This document shows positions 1 through 9,729 of a DNA stretch of 64,000 nt, in pieces (the stretch's first letter is position 1; the number at the start of each line of letters is the position of its first letter). A program made the translations under genes and the position numbers. The stretch covers positions 62,001 through 126,000 of the forward strand of contig JAWKTX010000012.1 of assembly GCA_041398825.1 (NCBI GenBank), read 5' to 3'. Below the pieces are notes generated by a model, which was given only the letters and a program-made list of their open reading frames with translations, did not search any database and was not told the origin of the DNA. The DNA is from Planctomycetaceae bacterium (GTDB lineage: Bacteria > Planctomycetota > Planctomycetia > Planctomycetales > Planctomycetaceae).

Positions 1-849
1 TACGATCGGAGCGCAGCCTTCGGCCTGAACGACCACCATTCGGGGCCGTTCCGGGCCGATCCACCCCAGCTGCTGCATTTCGTCGAATGCCTTCCACATG
101 CCAATCAGTCCTGTACCACCACCTGTCGGGTACAGGATGACATCCGGCAACTGAAGGCTGATGGATTTTCGATAGTCGGCCAGATCGAATGCGAGTTCGT
201 AGCCCATTGTCTTCTTGCCTTCGATGCGAAACGGTTCTTTCAGCGTCGACAGGTCGAACCATCCGAACCGATCACATGCAGCCCGGCAGATGCGTCCACA
301 ATCACTGATCAGGCCATTGACGAGGTAAACCCGAGCTCCTCCGCAAACAGATTCCAGAATGTTGGCAGGAGGAGTATCCTGCGGGACAAAGATCACGCAT
401 TTCATGCCGGCTCTTGCGGCGTAGGCTGCAGCAGCGCCTGCGGCATTGCCAGCAGATGGCAGAGCAACGGTTGCGACACCGAGTGCTTTCGCGCGGGTGA
501 TTGCGGCGGACATCCCACGAGCCTTAAAGCTTTGGGTGGGATTGAAACCTTCGTCCTTGATCAGCAAATCATCAAATGCACCAAACGGTCCCCGAGATGT
601 ACATGGGAGCAGTGGAGTCTGCCCTTCGCCCAGCGTTACGGCGTCGTCAATATGATTGACCGGCATGACTTCGTGAAACCGCCACATCGATCGAATTCGT
701 CGACTTCTGACGACTTCCGGAGTGAATTCGCTGCGAATCGCCTCCAGATCGTACCTTGCCAGCAGCGGTTTCCCCGCTTTGCTAAGCCCTTGAAGAACCT
801 TGTGATCGTGAATTTCGCCAGTCTGTGAGCAAACGAGAGATGTGATCAT
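1..849 (-). CDS. thrC: Threonine synthase, N-terminal part (cut by window edge)
   Basis: PLP enzyme that converts O-phosphohomoserine to threonine in the cytoplasm. The frame runs from an ATG at 849 to the left edge, giving 283 residues without a stop, so the C-terminus lies outside the window. Visible motifs are the lysine loop KDEGFNPTQSFKARG with the Schiff-base lysine at about residue 109, the asparagine loop PSAGNAAGA (131-139) and the glycine-rich phosphate-binding loop PTGGGTG (241-247). Together these are diagnostic of threonine synthase/fold-type II PLP enzymes. The N-terminus (CSQTGE) resembles long-form threonine synthases that begin with a short cysteine-containing segment. It is transcribed away from the gene at 1067, across a 217-bp divergent spacer. 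Threonine dehydratase is a less likely alternative because of the N-terminal segment and the loop sequences. Confidence 0.9.
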   Translation of the reverse strand, partial: MITSLVCSQTGEIHDHKVLQGLSKAGKPLLARYDLEAIRSEFTPEVVRSRRIRSMWRFHEVMPVNHIDDAVTLGEGQTPLLPCTSRGPFGAFDDLLIKDEGFNPTQSFKARGMSAAITRAKALGVATVALPSAGNAAGAAAAYAARAGMKCVIFVPQDTPPANILESVCGGARVYLVNGLISDCGRICRAACDRFGWFDLSTLKEPFRIEGKKTMGYELAFDLADYRKSISLQLPDVILYPTGGGTGLIGMWKAFDEMQQLGWIGPERPRMVVVQAEGCAPIV

Positions 850-1066
850 TTTGATATGTTCGGGCTTCAGTCTTGTGGCGTTTCGCCACCTTTCGGTAAA
901 AACTGCCAAAGGGCGACATCCAGCTGCATTTTCGGGCAATGACCTGAATTGTGCCGTCGTTCTGAGCGGTCGCTCTCCAGCGGATCCCAATCACTGTCGG
1001 GGCCGCAGCGAGGGCTGAAATACGTGGGCATGAATACAGAGAACATCACTGGAAGGCAAGGACGCC

Positions 1067-4000
1067 ATGCCGGCGAAGAACGGAATCCACTTCACCCGTC
1101 TCTCGAATCTCGGGCTTCAATTCGCACAACAGACGGCACCAGCACTTGCTGCCGGGGCTGTGATTGCCCGTTTGTCGCTTGTCTGGCTGGGGTTGAACGG
1201 CGCAAGTACGTCGTCACTCATTGCATTCATACTGGCATTGAGCGTCGCATTCGCTTTGCTGCCAGCCTTCTGTGCCGGCGCGAGTCGATTGCTGGCGGTG
1301 GTCCGTTCGAAAGTAATATGGATGCGGCATCCTGCGGCAATTGCAGGTTTCTCCGCAGCCGCTCAGCTCGCCATTGTGTGCCTGATGACGATTATGCTGA
1401 CGCGCACTTTCGCATTCTCCGCCGATTTGATGCTTCCGTCCCTGACGGCCGCGTCGGAAAGCATCCAGCTGACAACTCTGGATTCGGCGATGTTCCTGGT
1501 GCCATCGATTGCCTTGATGTCACTGATCGTACTGGTGGTCATCGGGACTTATCAGATTGGTTTTAAGCGGGCAGTAACCTTCGAACTGCGCGACGAATCC
1601 GCAGACAATCAGGAGAACGCATCCTTTTCGGATTTCCTGACGGTCAACGATCTGACACTGTTCGTCGTTGGCGCGGGGTGTCTGCTTTTGAATGTGTGGG
1701 AATCTGTGCCGCTTAACCTGGCGCCGATCGTTTTGATTGCATTCTCGCTTCTCATACGGCTGATGCATCCGGAGATTTCTCCCGTCGTCGGTCGCTCGGG
1801 TGGGGACAAAGAAAACAATCCAATGCCCGTAAGTCAGGCAATTCTGTCGCTGCATTACGGAAGACTTTTCGCTGCGTGCGTTGGATTTTCATGCGGCGCC
1901 TGTCTGTTATCGGGGGTTGTGGCCATCAGCTGGCCGCTGGTCGTCGCATCGCTCCTGACGACCGTCTTTATCCTGCGATTCCAATTGCATTCGGCCATCC
2001 AGCGATTCATTCCCGGCAGTCTGGTGGCTATTGCCGGACTACTTGCATTGGCCCTGCTTCCGGTCTGTCTTGAAACATTTGCGGACCAGCAACTGGCGTT
2101 AAAGTCTTCGGGGCGATCAGCCATCTATCAATTGGCCTTCACGACACTTCCGCTCACCCTGCTGTTTGTCGCTGCTTCCTTTTCGTTGTTCTCTATTCCG
2201 TTGGCCAAACGCAGACCTGCCTTGAAACCGGGCGATGAAAGTCGCCCGCAAAAAGCAGTTTCTCCCCCGTTCGGCTCGACATCGGTTGCGTCGTCGCTGC
2301 TGTTGCTCGCAGCTGCGTTGGTGTTTGTGGCGTACCGCGGTAGTTGGGCGGCCCCATACCTTCAGGATGTGACTGTTCTTCTGACGCTGTCGGTGTTGTG
2401 TCTTGCGATCGGTAATGCCATCATCGTCTGGTTGCAGAATTCTGACAGAGCGGTGGTTTCAGAACCATCAGGGCGAATTCGTGCCTCCCTGAGAAGTTCA
2501 GCAGTCTCCATCGCTCTTGTCGTGATTGTGGTGGCGAGCTGTTTCTATGCCGGACTGAAAGCGCCGGATATGGCAACTCTGTCACGGATGGTTTTTTCTG
2601 ATCGTGCGGTTGTTGCCGTTCAGCTGGGCGTTTCAGACGACCTGATTACGCATTCGGATGCAAGTCGTCTTGTGGAAGAATCTCTTTCCCACGACGGCCC
2701 GGTGACTGTGTGGAGGCGATCAGCCAAGTTGCTGGAGTTTCGACGCAACGGGGAGCTTCTCGGCCATGTCAGTACAGATACCGAACTGACACCTCAACCC
2801 ATCGAAGAAATGCTTCCTGCTATTTTGCCACTGACGGCGCACCCGTCGCCGCACCGCATTTTGCTGCTCGGTGACGATGGGGGCGTGTGCCTGAAAACCT
2901 GCCAGAAATTCCCTGTGCGTCGAGTCGTGGCGATTCGTACTGACCTGCCTGCCACGAATCTGGCTCGTAAATACACCTGGAAGACACAGGAACCGACGGT
3001 TGACCAGGATCAACGAATCACGATTCGCCACGCCTCTTCAGAGATCGCTCTGCATCAGCAGCCGGAAACGGCGTTTGATGTCGTCATCGATGCTCAGCCT
3101 GCAACGCTGATATCCGGACAGACGTCAGCGTTTTCGGCAGAACGTTATCAGACAGCAAAGATCCAGTTGAGCGACGATGGCATCTATTGCCAGAGACTCG
3201 TCACAGCGCATCTGGGAGCCAATGACGTTCGCCGCGTGCTGGCGACGGCAATGTCGGTATTCGACAATGTCGTCCTGGTGCAGTCAGTTCCCGGCGACAT
3301 GGTTCTGATGGCTTCGAAAGCCTCCCGACCTCTGCCCGGGGATCATATTCTTTCGCGTCTGCAGCAGGATTTTGTTCGGGCAGAGATCGCCACGGCCGGT
3401 TGGGACTGGGCACAGGTGGCCATCCTTCCCATGCTGGATGCCAATGATCCTCTTGGTGTCTTCAACAAGGGCGACCTGCCGTCCATCGCACGAGTGAGCA
3501 GCAGCGAATCTCTACTGCAGATGCCGTTGACGCTGACACAACCCCGCGCGTGGCAGTCTGAAATGCAGCAGGCATTTGCAGCTTATGAGATGCGAATTGG
3601 TGAAGCGGTTGACGACACCGAAATGCAGCACGAGGTCAAACGCCGCCTGACCGCTTTGTCGCAGCAGGTTGAGATTCTGGCTGGTATGCCGGATGAACCC
3701 TGGACGTACCGAAAATCTCTGCGTGTTGAAATGCAGCGAAGTCCTCGGCCGCCGGTAGAGACGGTCTCAAACGGAAAGATCGTTCGTTCGCGGCATCCCA
3801 CCGATCAGTATCATCTGGACTACTTTCGATCGCTGAGTAATTCGATTCGGCGGGTGATGACCGGAGAACACAACATTGCGGCGTTTGAATCCCTGGATAC
3901 GTTTACGGCGCGGTATGAGCCACTGCTGAGTCTTTTTGCGCATTATGAAATCGTTCGCCTGCACGAGATGGCGGATCATCCTGCACCGGCCGATGAATTC

Positions 4001-4480
4001 CGCCACCGTCTACACACGGTGTACTTTACGGAAGCTTCCGACGCGTCGGTTCGGCCCGTGGTAGCGGCGTTGACTCAGCTTGTGGATCATCCGGACATGA
4101 TTCCATCGGATACAGAGCGATACGACATGCTGAATTCGCTCGTGCAGAAACTGATTGAACGTTGGGAAGCCCGGACGGCCTGGGAACCCCGATCTGCCAT
4201 TCGCGTCCAGAATGACGTCGATCAGTCGGTGCGAGCGACAAATCGAGCGGTGGAACTCATGGAAGAGTTGCATGCGGTTACCGGTGTCAGTCGAGACGAC
4301 TTTCTCAATCGTCGCCGTTATGTGAACGCTGCCCTGATCAGCCCGCTTCGCCAGTACCGCGATCAGGTTCTGGCTCACCGTATGAAAACGGCACCGGCCA
4401 GCGTCCCCGGCAATGAGGACCCGGATGACCTTCCAATGCTGGTCAGCCCGGACCCCGACACCCTGATGTCCACCAACTGA
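1067..4480 (+). CDS. Large polytopic membrane protein with spermidine-synthase-like domain
   Basis: This is a 1137-residue protein. Roughly residues 10-515 hold many hydrophobic stretches, probably a dozen or more transmembrane segments. From about residue 590 a soluble region resembles the Rossmann fold of spermidine synthases: ILLLGDDGGVCLK matches the SAM/dcSAM-binding loop usually written GGGDGG, followed by a strand (VRRVVAIRTD) and then FDVVIDAQPAT where true aminopropyltransferases have an aspartate-rich DSSDP-like loop. That loop is changed, so polyamine synthesis is doubtful. The last 300 or so residues look helical and have no family I recognise. The ATG at 1067 follows a purine-rich stretch. 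Membrane-bound spermidine-synthase-like proteins occur in many bacteria with unknown function. The next gene is nqrA, 393 bp away, so it is probably not in the nqr operon. Confidence 0.7.
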   Translation: MPAKNGIHFTRLSNLGLQFAQQTAPALAAGAVIARLSLVWLGLNGASTSSLIAFILALSVAFALLPAFCAGASRLLAVVRSKVIWMRHPAAIAGFSAAAQLAIVCLMTIMLTRTFAFSADLMLPSLTAASESIQLTTLDSAMFLVPSIALMSLIVLVVIGTYQIGFKRAVTFELRDESADNQENASFSDFLTVNDLTLFVVGAGCLLLNVWESVPLNLAPIVLIAFSLLIRLMHPEISPVVGRSGGDKENNPMPVSQAILSLHYGRLFAACVGFSCGACLLSGVVAISWPLVVASLLTTVFILRFQLHSAIQRFIPGSLVAIAGLLALALLPVCLETFADQQLALKSSGRSAIYQLAFTTLPLTLLFVAASFSLFSIPLAKRRPALKPGDESRPQKAVSPPFGSTSVASSLLLLAAALVFVAYRGSWAAPYLQDVTVLLTLSVLCLAIGNAIIVWLQNSDRAVVSEPSGRIRASLRSSAVSIALVVIVVASCFYAGLKAPDMATLSRMVFSDRAVVAVQLGVSDDLITHSDASRLVEESLSHDGPVTVWRRSAKLLEFRRNGELLGHVSTDTELTPQPIEEMLPAILPLTAHPSPHRILLLGDDGGVCLKTCQKFPVRRVVAIRTDLPATNLARKYTWKTQEPTVDQDQRITIRHASSEIALHQQPETAFDVVIDAQPATLISGQTSAFSAERYQTAKIQLSDDGIYCQRLVTAHLGANDVRRVLATAMSVFDNVVLVQSVPGDMVLMASKASRPLPGDHILSRLQQDFVRAEIATAGWDWAQVAILPMLDANDPLGVFNKGDLPSIARVSSSESLLQMPLTLTQPRAWQSEMQQAFAAYEMRIGEAVDDTEMQHEVKRRLTALSQQVEILAGMPDEPWTYRKSLRVEMQRSPRPPVETVSNGKIVRSRHPTDQYHLDYFRSLSNSIRRVMTGEHNIAAFESLDTFTARYEPLLSLFAHYEIVRLHEMADHPAPADEFRHRLHTVYFTEASDASVRPVVAALTQLVDHPDMIPSDTERYDMLNSLVQKLIERWEARTAWEPRSAIRVQNDVDQSVRATNRAVELMEELHAVTGVSRDDFLNRRRYVNAALISPLRQYRDQVLAHRMKTAPASVPGNEDPDDLPMLVSPDPDTLMSTN

Positions 4481-4873
4481 TTCATGGTTGAGGGCCTTCT
4501 GGATGTTAAACCGGGCACTTTACCGACCGGGTTGCCGCAAAACTGGGAAGCGAAGTTCTCGCAGTCGAGAACAAAGAAAGCGGAAATCGACCGAATCGGC
4601 GCGAGATCCGAAAGGGCTTCCAAAAGGGAACCGCGTTACTAAGATAACGCCCGAAAGCCGCCCACAACCGCGACCAGGATGCACACTCTGTGGACATCGA
4701 ACAGGTGATCAAGGTTTCGTGAATCCGGTTTGCGAAGGCGAAGACCCTTCATCAGCGACTGACCCGTGGAACAGAGGGCAATCGCTGCGGCTCACATTTC
4801 TGTGCTGTCACTTCCAATAGAAGTGGCAGCAATCTATCGATTTGATCTCGTATCTGCGGATTGAAACACGCAC
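4481..4873. other. Intergenic leader of the nqr operon
   Basis: These 393 bp separate the spermidine-synthase-like gene from nqrA. I find no convincing coding frame: the reading frames here show no motifs and no credible start. The region should carry the nqr promoter, but no clear -35/-10 pair can be picked by eye. The only structure seen is the stem-loop listed at 4804-4830. Confidence 0.5.
4804..4830 (+). promoter_or_regulatory. Stem-loop in the nqrA leader
   Basis: The arms GCTGTCACTT and AAGTGGCAGC pair over ten positions (one G-U) around a 7-nt loop, ending 43 nt before the nqrA start. No T-run follows, so it is not a standard terminator. It could be an mRNA structure affecting expression of the operon, or chance. 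Confidence 0.3.
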
Positions 4874-6214
4874 ATGCATCGCATTACCAAAGGGCTGGAT
4901 TTGCCAATCAGCGGCGTTCCGGAGCCCTCTATCGTGCAGGGACCTCTGGTCACTCAGGTTGGTGTTGTCGGAGCGGATTACGTTGGCATGAAACCCTCGA
5001 TGCTTGTGCAGGCAGGCGATCGAGTGAAACTGGGCCAGCCTTTATTCGCAGACAAGAAGACCGAAGGTGTCGTGTTCACTGCGCCGGCCGCAGGTCGCGT
5101 CATCGAGGTGAATCGAGGCGATCGGCGAGCGTTCCAGTCCGTCAACATCGAAATCGATGGTGATGATGCTGTGGAGTTCCCGAAGCTGGGCGAAAAACTT
5201 GACACGGCCAGCCGCGAAGAAGTGACCAGCCTGCTTGTCGAAAGCGGCATGTGGACATCGCTTCGAACACGGCCCTTCAGCAAGACTCCCGTGCCGGGCT
5301 CAACGCCGCGTTCGATCTTTGTACAGGCCATCGACACAAATCCGCTCGCACCAAATCCGATGCCCTTCATTCGGGAGAATGAACGTGCGTTTGAGGTGGG
5401 TGTGATCGCACTCAGCAAGTTAACGGATGGTACGGTATTTGTCTGTCGTCCGACTGCCATCGCACTGCCAGGTGACTCTGTGCAGGGTGTGCAGCGAGCA
5501 GAATTCGAAGGTCCGCACCCCGCCGGTTTGCCCGGAACCCACATTCACCTGCTGGATCCGGTTGGTCCCGGCAAAGTCGTCTGGCACATCAATTACCAGG
5601 ACGTCATCGCTATCGGTCAATTGATGCTGACCGGTCGTTTGTTTGTGGACCGTATTATTTCTTTGGCGGGACCTGGCGTTCAGGCACCACGAAACGTTCG
5701 AACACGGCTGGGTGCATCGGTCACTCAGCTGGTGGATGGCGGACTGAAGGACGGTCGGCAACGAGTGATCTCGGGCAGTCCGCTGAGCGGTCGGGCAGTC
5801 GTGGCTCCGATGGATTACCTTGGGCGATTCCACCTTCAGGTCAGTGCAGTTCCGGAAGGCGATCAGCGCGAGTTTCTTGGCTGGATGTCCCCCGGGGCCG
5901 GAAAGTTTTCTGTGCGGCGCGTCTTCACATCTGCTCTGGATCGGGCGAAACGATTCGCCTTCACCACCAGTACAGAGGGAAGCAAGCGGGCCATGGTGCC
6001 GATCGGTATGTATGAGCAGGTGATGCCGCTGGATATTATTCCAACCTTCCTGCTGAGAGCTCTGATTACCGGTGATACCGATCAGGCCCAGTTGCTGGGT
6101 GCTCTGGAGCTGGACGAAGAAGACTTGTCGCTTTGCACTTTCGTGTGTCCTGGCAAGTACGAATACGGCCCCATTCTGCGGTCGCGTCTCCAGCAGATTG
6201 AAACTGAGGGCTGA
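4874..6214 (+). CDS. nqrA: Na+-translocating NADH:quinone reductase subunit A
   Basis: Peripheral cytoplasmic subunit of the six-subunit Na+-NQR, which oxidises NADH, reduces quinone and pumps sodium out. The 446-residue length is usual for NqrA. The start MHRITKGLDLPISG and the following lipoyl/biotinyl-like segment (VQAGDRVKLGQPLF, TAPAAGRVIEVNRG) are typical. The middle contains NPLAPNPMPFI and the C-terminal part CPGKYEYGPILR. It is the first gene of nqrABCDEF, in the standard order, 68 bp before nqrB. The ATG at 4874 is preceded by only a weak purine stretch. Confidence 0.96.
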   Translation: MHRITKGLDLPISGVPEPSIVQGPLVTQVGVVGADYVGMKPSMLVQAGDRVKLGQPLFADKKTEGVVFTAPAAGRVIEVNRGDRRAFQSVNIEIDGDDAVEFPKLGEKLDTASREEVTSLLVESGMWTSLRTRPFSKTPVPGSTPRSIFVQAIDTNPLAPNPMPFIRENERAFEVGVIALSKLTDGTVFVCRPTAIALPGDSVQGVQRAEFEGPHPAGLPGTHIHLLDPVGPGKVVWHINYQDVIAIGQLMLTGRLFVDRIISLAGPGVQAPRNVRTRLGASVTQLVDGGLKDGRQRVISGSPLSGRAVVAPMDYLGRFHLQVSAVPEGDQREFLGWMSPGAGKFSVRRVFTSALDRAKRFAFTTSTEGSKRAMVPIGMYEQVMPLDIIPTFLLRALITGDTDQAQLLGALELDEEDLSLCTFVCPGKYEYGPILRSRLQQIETEG

Positions 6215-6282
6215 TCCGCCGTTGCGGTTCGCCGGATTTAATAACGACAGTTTGTCACGATTCTCGTTTTGAGTTCCAACGA

Positions 6283-7554
6283 ATGAAATTCTTACGAAGC
6301 ACACTCGATCGGGTCGAGCCGCTTTTCCACAAAGGTGGGAAGCTGGAGCGGTTTTACCCGGTCTACGAGGCGATGGATACTTTCCTCTACACACCAGGGG
6401 AAGTCACAACCAGCGCGTCGCACATCCGCGACGGACTCGACCTGAAGCGAATGATGATTACCGTTGTCATCGCCCTGCTGCCCTGTATTTACATGGCTTG
6501 CTGGAACACGGGGTTTCAGGCCAACAGGGCCATTCAGGCTCAGTTCGGAGAATCACCAACACCTGAAGCCGTTCAGGCAATTGTTGATTCCATTGGCTGG
6601 CGTGGTGCTGCCCTGCAGGCGATGGGTTTCGACTTTGCCGCTGGCCCTTCATGGCTCTTCAACGTGATGCACGGCCTGCTGTATTTTTTGCCTGTTTACC
6701 TCGTAACGAATATCGTCGGGGGGACATGGGAAGCCATTTTCTGCATCCTGCGAAAGCATGAACTGAATGAAGGCTTTCTGGTCACCGGTATGCTCTTTCC
6801 GCTCACTCTGCCTCCGACCATCCCGCTTTGGCAGGTGGCCATTGCCATCAGTTTTGGCGTGGTTCTGGGCAAGGAAGTCTTTGGCGGTACTGGCAAGAAC
6901 TTCCTGAACCCCGCTCTCACAGCTCGAGCGTTCCTGTACTTCGCTTATCCCGGATATGTCATCGGTGACAAAGTGTGGGTGGCTCTGGATGGTTACACAG
7001 GTGCAACCCTGTTGACGACAATGGGATCTCAGCGTACCGCCGCTGGCAGCGAATTTGCAGACGTCTGCAAGCAACTGGATCTGACCTGGCTGGATGCGTT
7101 TCTGGGGTGCATTCCGGGTTCCATGGGCGAAACATCGACGCTGGCGTGTCTAATCGGAGCGGCCTTCCTCATTATCACGGGGGTTGGTTCGTGGCGTATC
7201 ATGGCGGGAGTCCTGATTGGTTCGATGGGATTCGCCACCTTCCTGAACGGTGTGGGCAGCGACACCAATGCGGCGTTTCAAATTCCTGCAAGCTGGCATC
7301 TGATGACCGGCGGGCTGGCATTCGGCCTGGTATTTATGGCGACGGATCCCGTTTCTGCAGCGATGACAGAAAAAGGAAAGTGGATCTACGGGATTCTGAT
7401 TGGATTTATGACCATCGTTGTTCGTGTTCTGAACCCAGCGTTTCCTGAGGGCATCATGCTGGCAATTCTATTCGGCAACGTTTTCGCTCCAGTGATTGAC
7501 TACGTCGTTGTTGGACAAAACATCAAGCGAAGGATGGCCCGCAATGCAGCGTGA
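6283..7554 (+). CDS. nqrB: Na+-NQR subunit B
   Basis: Integral membrane subunit of Na+-NQR that carries one covalent FMN and forms much of the sodium path. The protein has 423 residues with multiple transmembrane segments (for example IVVRVLNPAFPEGIMLAIL). The flavinylation motif appears as DGYTGATLLTT, with the acceptor threonine at about residue 242. LGKEVFGGTGKNFLNPALTARAF is a well conserved NqrB/RnfD stretch. The 3' end overlaps nqrC by 11 bp, so the two are translationally coupled. The flavin would be attached by the ApbE domain encoded at 10931-12259. Confidence 0.97.
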   Translation: MKFLRSTLDRVEPLFHKGGKLERFYPVYEAMDTFLYTPGEVTTSASHIRDGLDLKRMMITVVIALLPCIYMACWNTGFQANRAIQAQFGESPTPEAVQAIVDSIGWRGAALQAMGFDFAAGPSWLFNVMHGLLYFLPVYLVTNIVGGTWEAIFCILRKHELNEGFLVTGMLFPLTLPPTIPLWQVAIAISFGVVLGKEVFGGTGKNFLNPALTARAFLYFAYPGYVIGDKVWVALDGYTGATLLTTMGSQRTAAGSEFADVCKQLDLTWLDAFLGCIPGSMGETSTLACLIGAAFLIITGVGSWRIMAGVLIGSMGFATFLNGVGSDTNAAFQIPASWHLMTGGLAFGLVFMATDPVSAAMTEKGKWIYGILIGFMTIVVRVLNPAFPEGIMLAILFGNVFAPVIDYVVVGQNIKRRMARNAA

Positions 7555-8335
7555 TTCGATTCAAAACACATTCCGCATGGCAATTCTGCTGTGTCTGGTC
7601 TGTTCCGTCATGGTTTCCGCAACAGCCGTCGGTCTGCGAAGTACTCAACAGGCCAAGAAGGAAGAATTCCGTCAGCAGAACATCCTGAAGGCGGCCGGTC
7701 TCTGGGAAGAAGGTGCCGACGCCAAGGCGCTCTTCAATCAGTATATCACCGCTGAGGTGCTGGATTTCGAAGAAGGTCGAACGACTGAGCGATACGAGCC
7801 GGATGCCAAAGAACTGGATCCGAAGCTCTCAACTCGCGACTCAAGCATGAGCAAGCCCATCGATGGCAGCGAAGAAACCGGGGACGATATTGCGTCCATA
7901 CGGGTCCGCGAGACATACACGGTTGTTTATGAAGTCCGCGAAGACGGAAAGCTGAAAACCCTGATTCTGCCTATTCGTGGCTATGGACTTTGGTCCACGT
8001 TGTGGGGCTTCATCGCACTTGACTTTTCAGATACCACCGCGGATCCCCAATCACTGACAGTGAAGGGGCTCACCTATTATTCGCACGCCGAAACCCCCGG
8101 ACTGGGTGGTGAAGTTGATAACGAAAACTGGAAAGCCAAGTGGCAGGGTAAGCGGGTTTACGACGAAGCGGGTGATGTACTTCTGGAAGTCTCCAAGAGT
8201 GCTGCTGGCGACTATCAGGTGGACGCACTTTCGGGGGCAACGCTGACCTCCAATGGTGTCACGAACATGCTGAAGTACTGGCTTGGACCACATGGATTTG
8301 GCCCTTACATCAAGTCAACTCTGGCCGGGAAATAA
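7544..8335 (+). CDS. nqrC: Na+-NQR subunit C
   Basis: This subunit has one N-terminal membrane anchor and a periplasmic domain carrying the second covalent FMN. I place the start at the ATG at 7544, inside the nqrB stop region, giving MQRDSIQNTFRMAILLCLVC and 263 residues; an in-frame start 16 codons upstream would lie wholly within nqrB. The flavinylation motif LSGATLTSNGV is present near the C-terminus, with the acceptor threonine at about residue 233. The segment GYGLWSTLWGFIAL is typical of the family. It is 5 bp upstream of nqrD. Confidence 0.96.
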   Translation: MQRDSIQNTFRMAILLCLVCSVMVSATAVGLRSTQQAKKEEFRQQNILKAAGLWEEGADAKALFNQYITAEVLDFEEGRTTERYEPDAKELDPKLSTRDSSMSKPIDGSEETGDDIASIRVRETYTVVYEVREDGKLKTLILPIRGYGLWSTLWGFIALDFSDTTADPQSLTVKGLTYYSHAETPGLGGEVDNENWKAKWQGKRVYDEAGDVLLEVSKSAAGDYQVDALSGATLTSNGVTNMLKYWLGPHGFGPYIKSTLAGK

Positions 8336-8340
8336 AGGTC

Positions 8341-8967
<627 letters not shown>

Positions 8968-9038
8968 CGCTGATTACTCCCGTGATGCAATCCGCATCGT
9001 TTGAATTGCCTTAATCTCTCAGACTATCAGGCTGAAAG

Positions 9039-9653
9039 ATGGATCATTATCTGAGCTTATTTGTTAAGTCGATCTTCCCGGAAAACCTGGCATTAGCCTT
9101 CTTTCTGGGGATGTGCACGTTTCTGGCTTTGTCCAAAAACGTGAAGACAGCGTTCATGCTGGGGATCGCGGTCACGGTGATTCAGGGCATCACAGTGCCG
9201 GTGAATAATCTGATCTACCAGTGCCTGCTTCAACCGGGAGCACTGGAATGGCTAAGCCCGGGCCTGAAAGAACAGGATCTCGGTTTTGTCGGTCTGATCA
9301 GCTACATCGGCGTTATTGCGGCCATGGTTCAAATCCTGGAGATGGTGCTCGATCGTTACTTCCCTGCCCTCTACAACGCCCTTGGTATCTTCCTGCCACT
9401 GATCACTGTGAATTGTGCGATCCTGGGAGGAACTTTGTTGATGGTGGAGCGAAGCATGACCTTTACCGACAGTGTCGTCTTCGGATGGGGCTCCGGACTT
9501 GGCTGGGGAATGTCGATCGTTGTACTGGCCGGGATTCGTGAGAAACTAAAATACAGTGATGTTCCATCCGGACTTCGGGGTCTGGGGATCACATTTATCA
9601 CGGTCGGATTGATGGCTCTCGCCTTTCAGGCGTTTTCCGGCATCAAGCTCTGA
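9039..9653 (+). CDS. nqrE: Na+-NQR subunit E
   Basis: Integral membrane subunit of 204 residues, homologous to NqrD with inverted topology. Its conserved cysteines are in GMCTFLALSKNV (C26) and VNCAILGGTLLM (C126). These complete the membrane iron-sulfur site with NqrD. The ATG at 9039 follows a 71-bp spacer after nqrD. MDHYLSLFVKSIFPENLALAF is the standard start. Confidence 0.97.
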   Translation: MDHYLSLFVKSIFPENLALAFFLGMCTFLALSKNVKTAFMLGIAVTVIQGITVPVNNLIYQCLLQPGALEWLSPGLKEQDLGFVGLISYIGVIAAMVQILEMVLDRYFPALYNALGIFLPLITVNCAILGGTLLMVERSMTFTDSVVFGWGSGLGWGMSIVVLAGIREKLKYSDVPSGLRGLGITFITVGLMALAFQAFSGIKL

Positions 9654-9729
9654 TCTCTACCCGGTAGAACGATCTCCATTTCAGCGTACATTTTCTGACC
9701 TGTAGCTCTTTTCTGTTGGTGTGTAGACG

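Noticed and set aside
4488..4820. Plus-strand frame of 110 codons in the nqr leader
   Set aside because: Arg/Ser-rich low-quality sequence with no motif, ending inside the stem-loop near nqrA. Judged non-coding.
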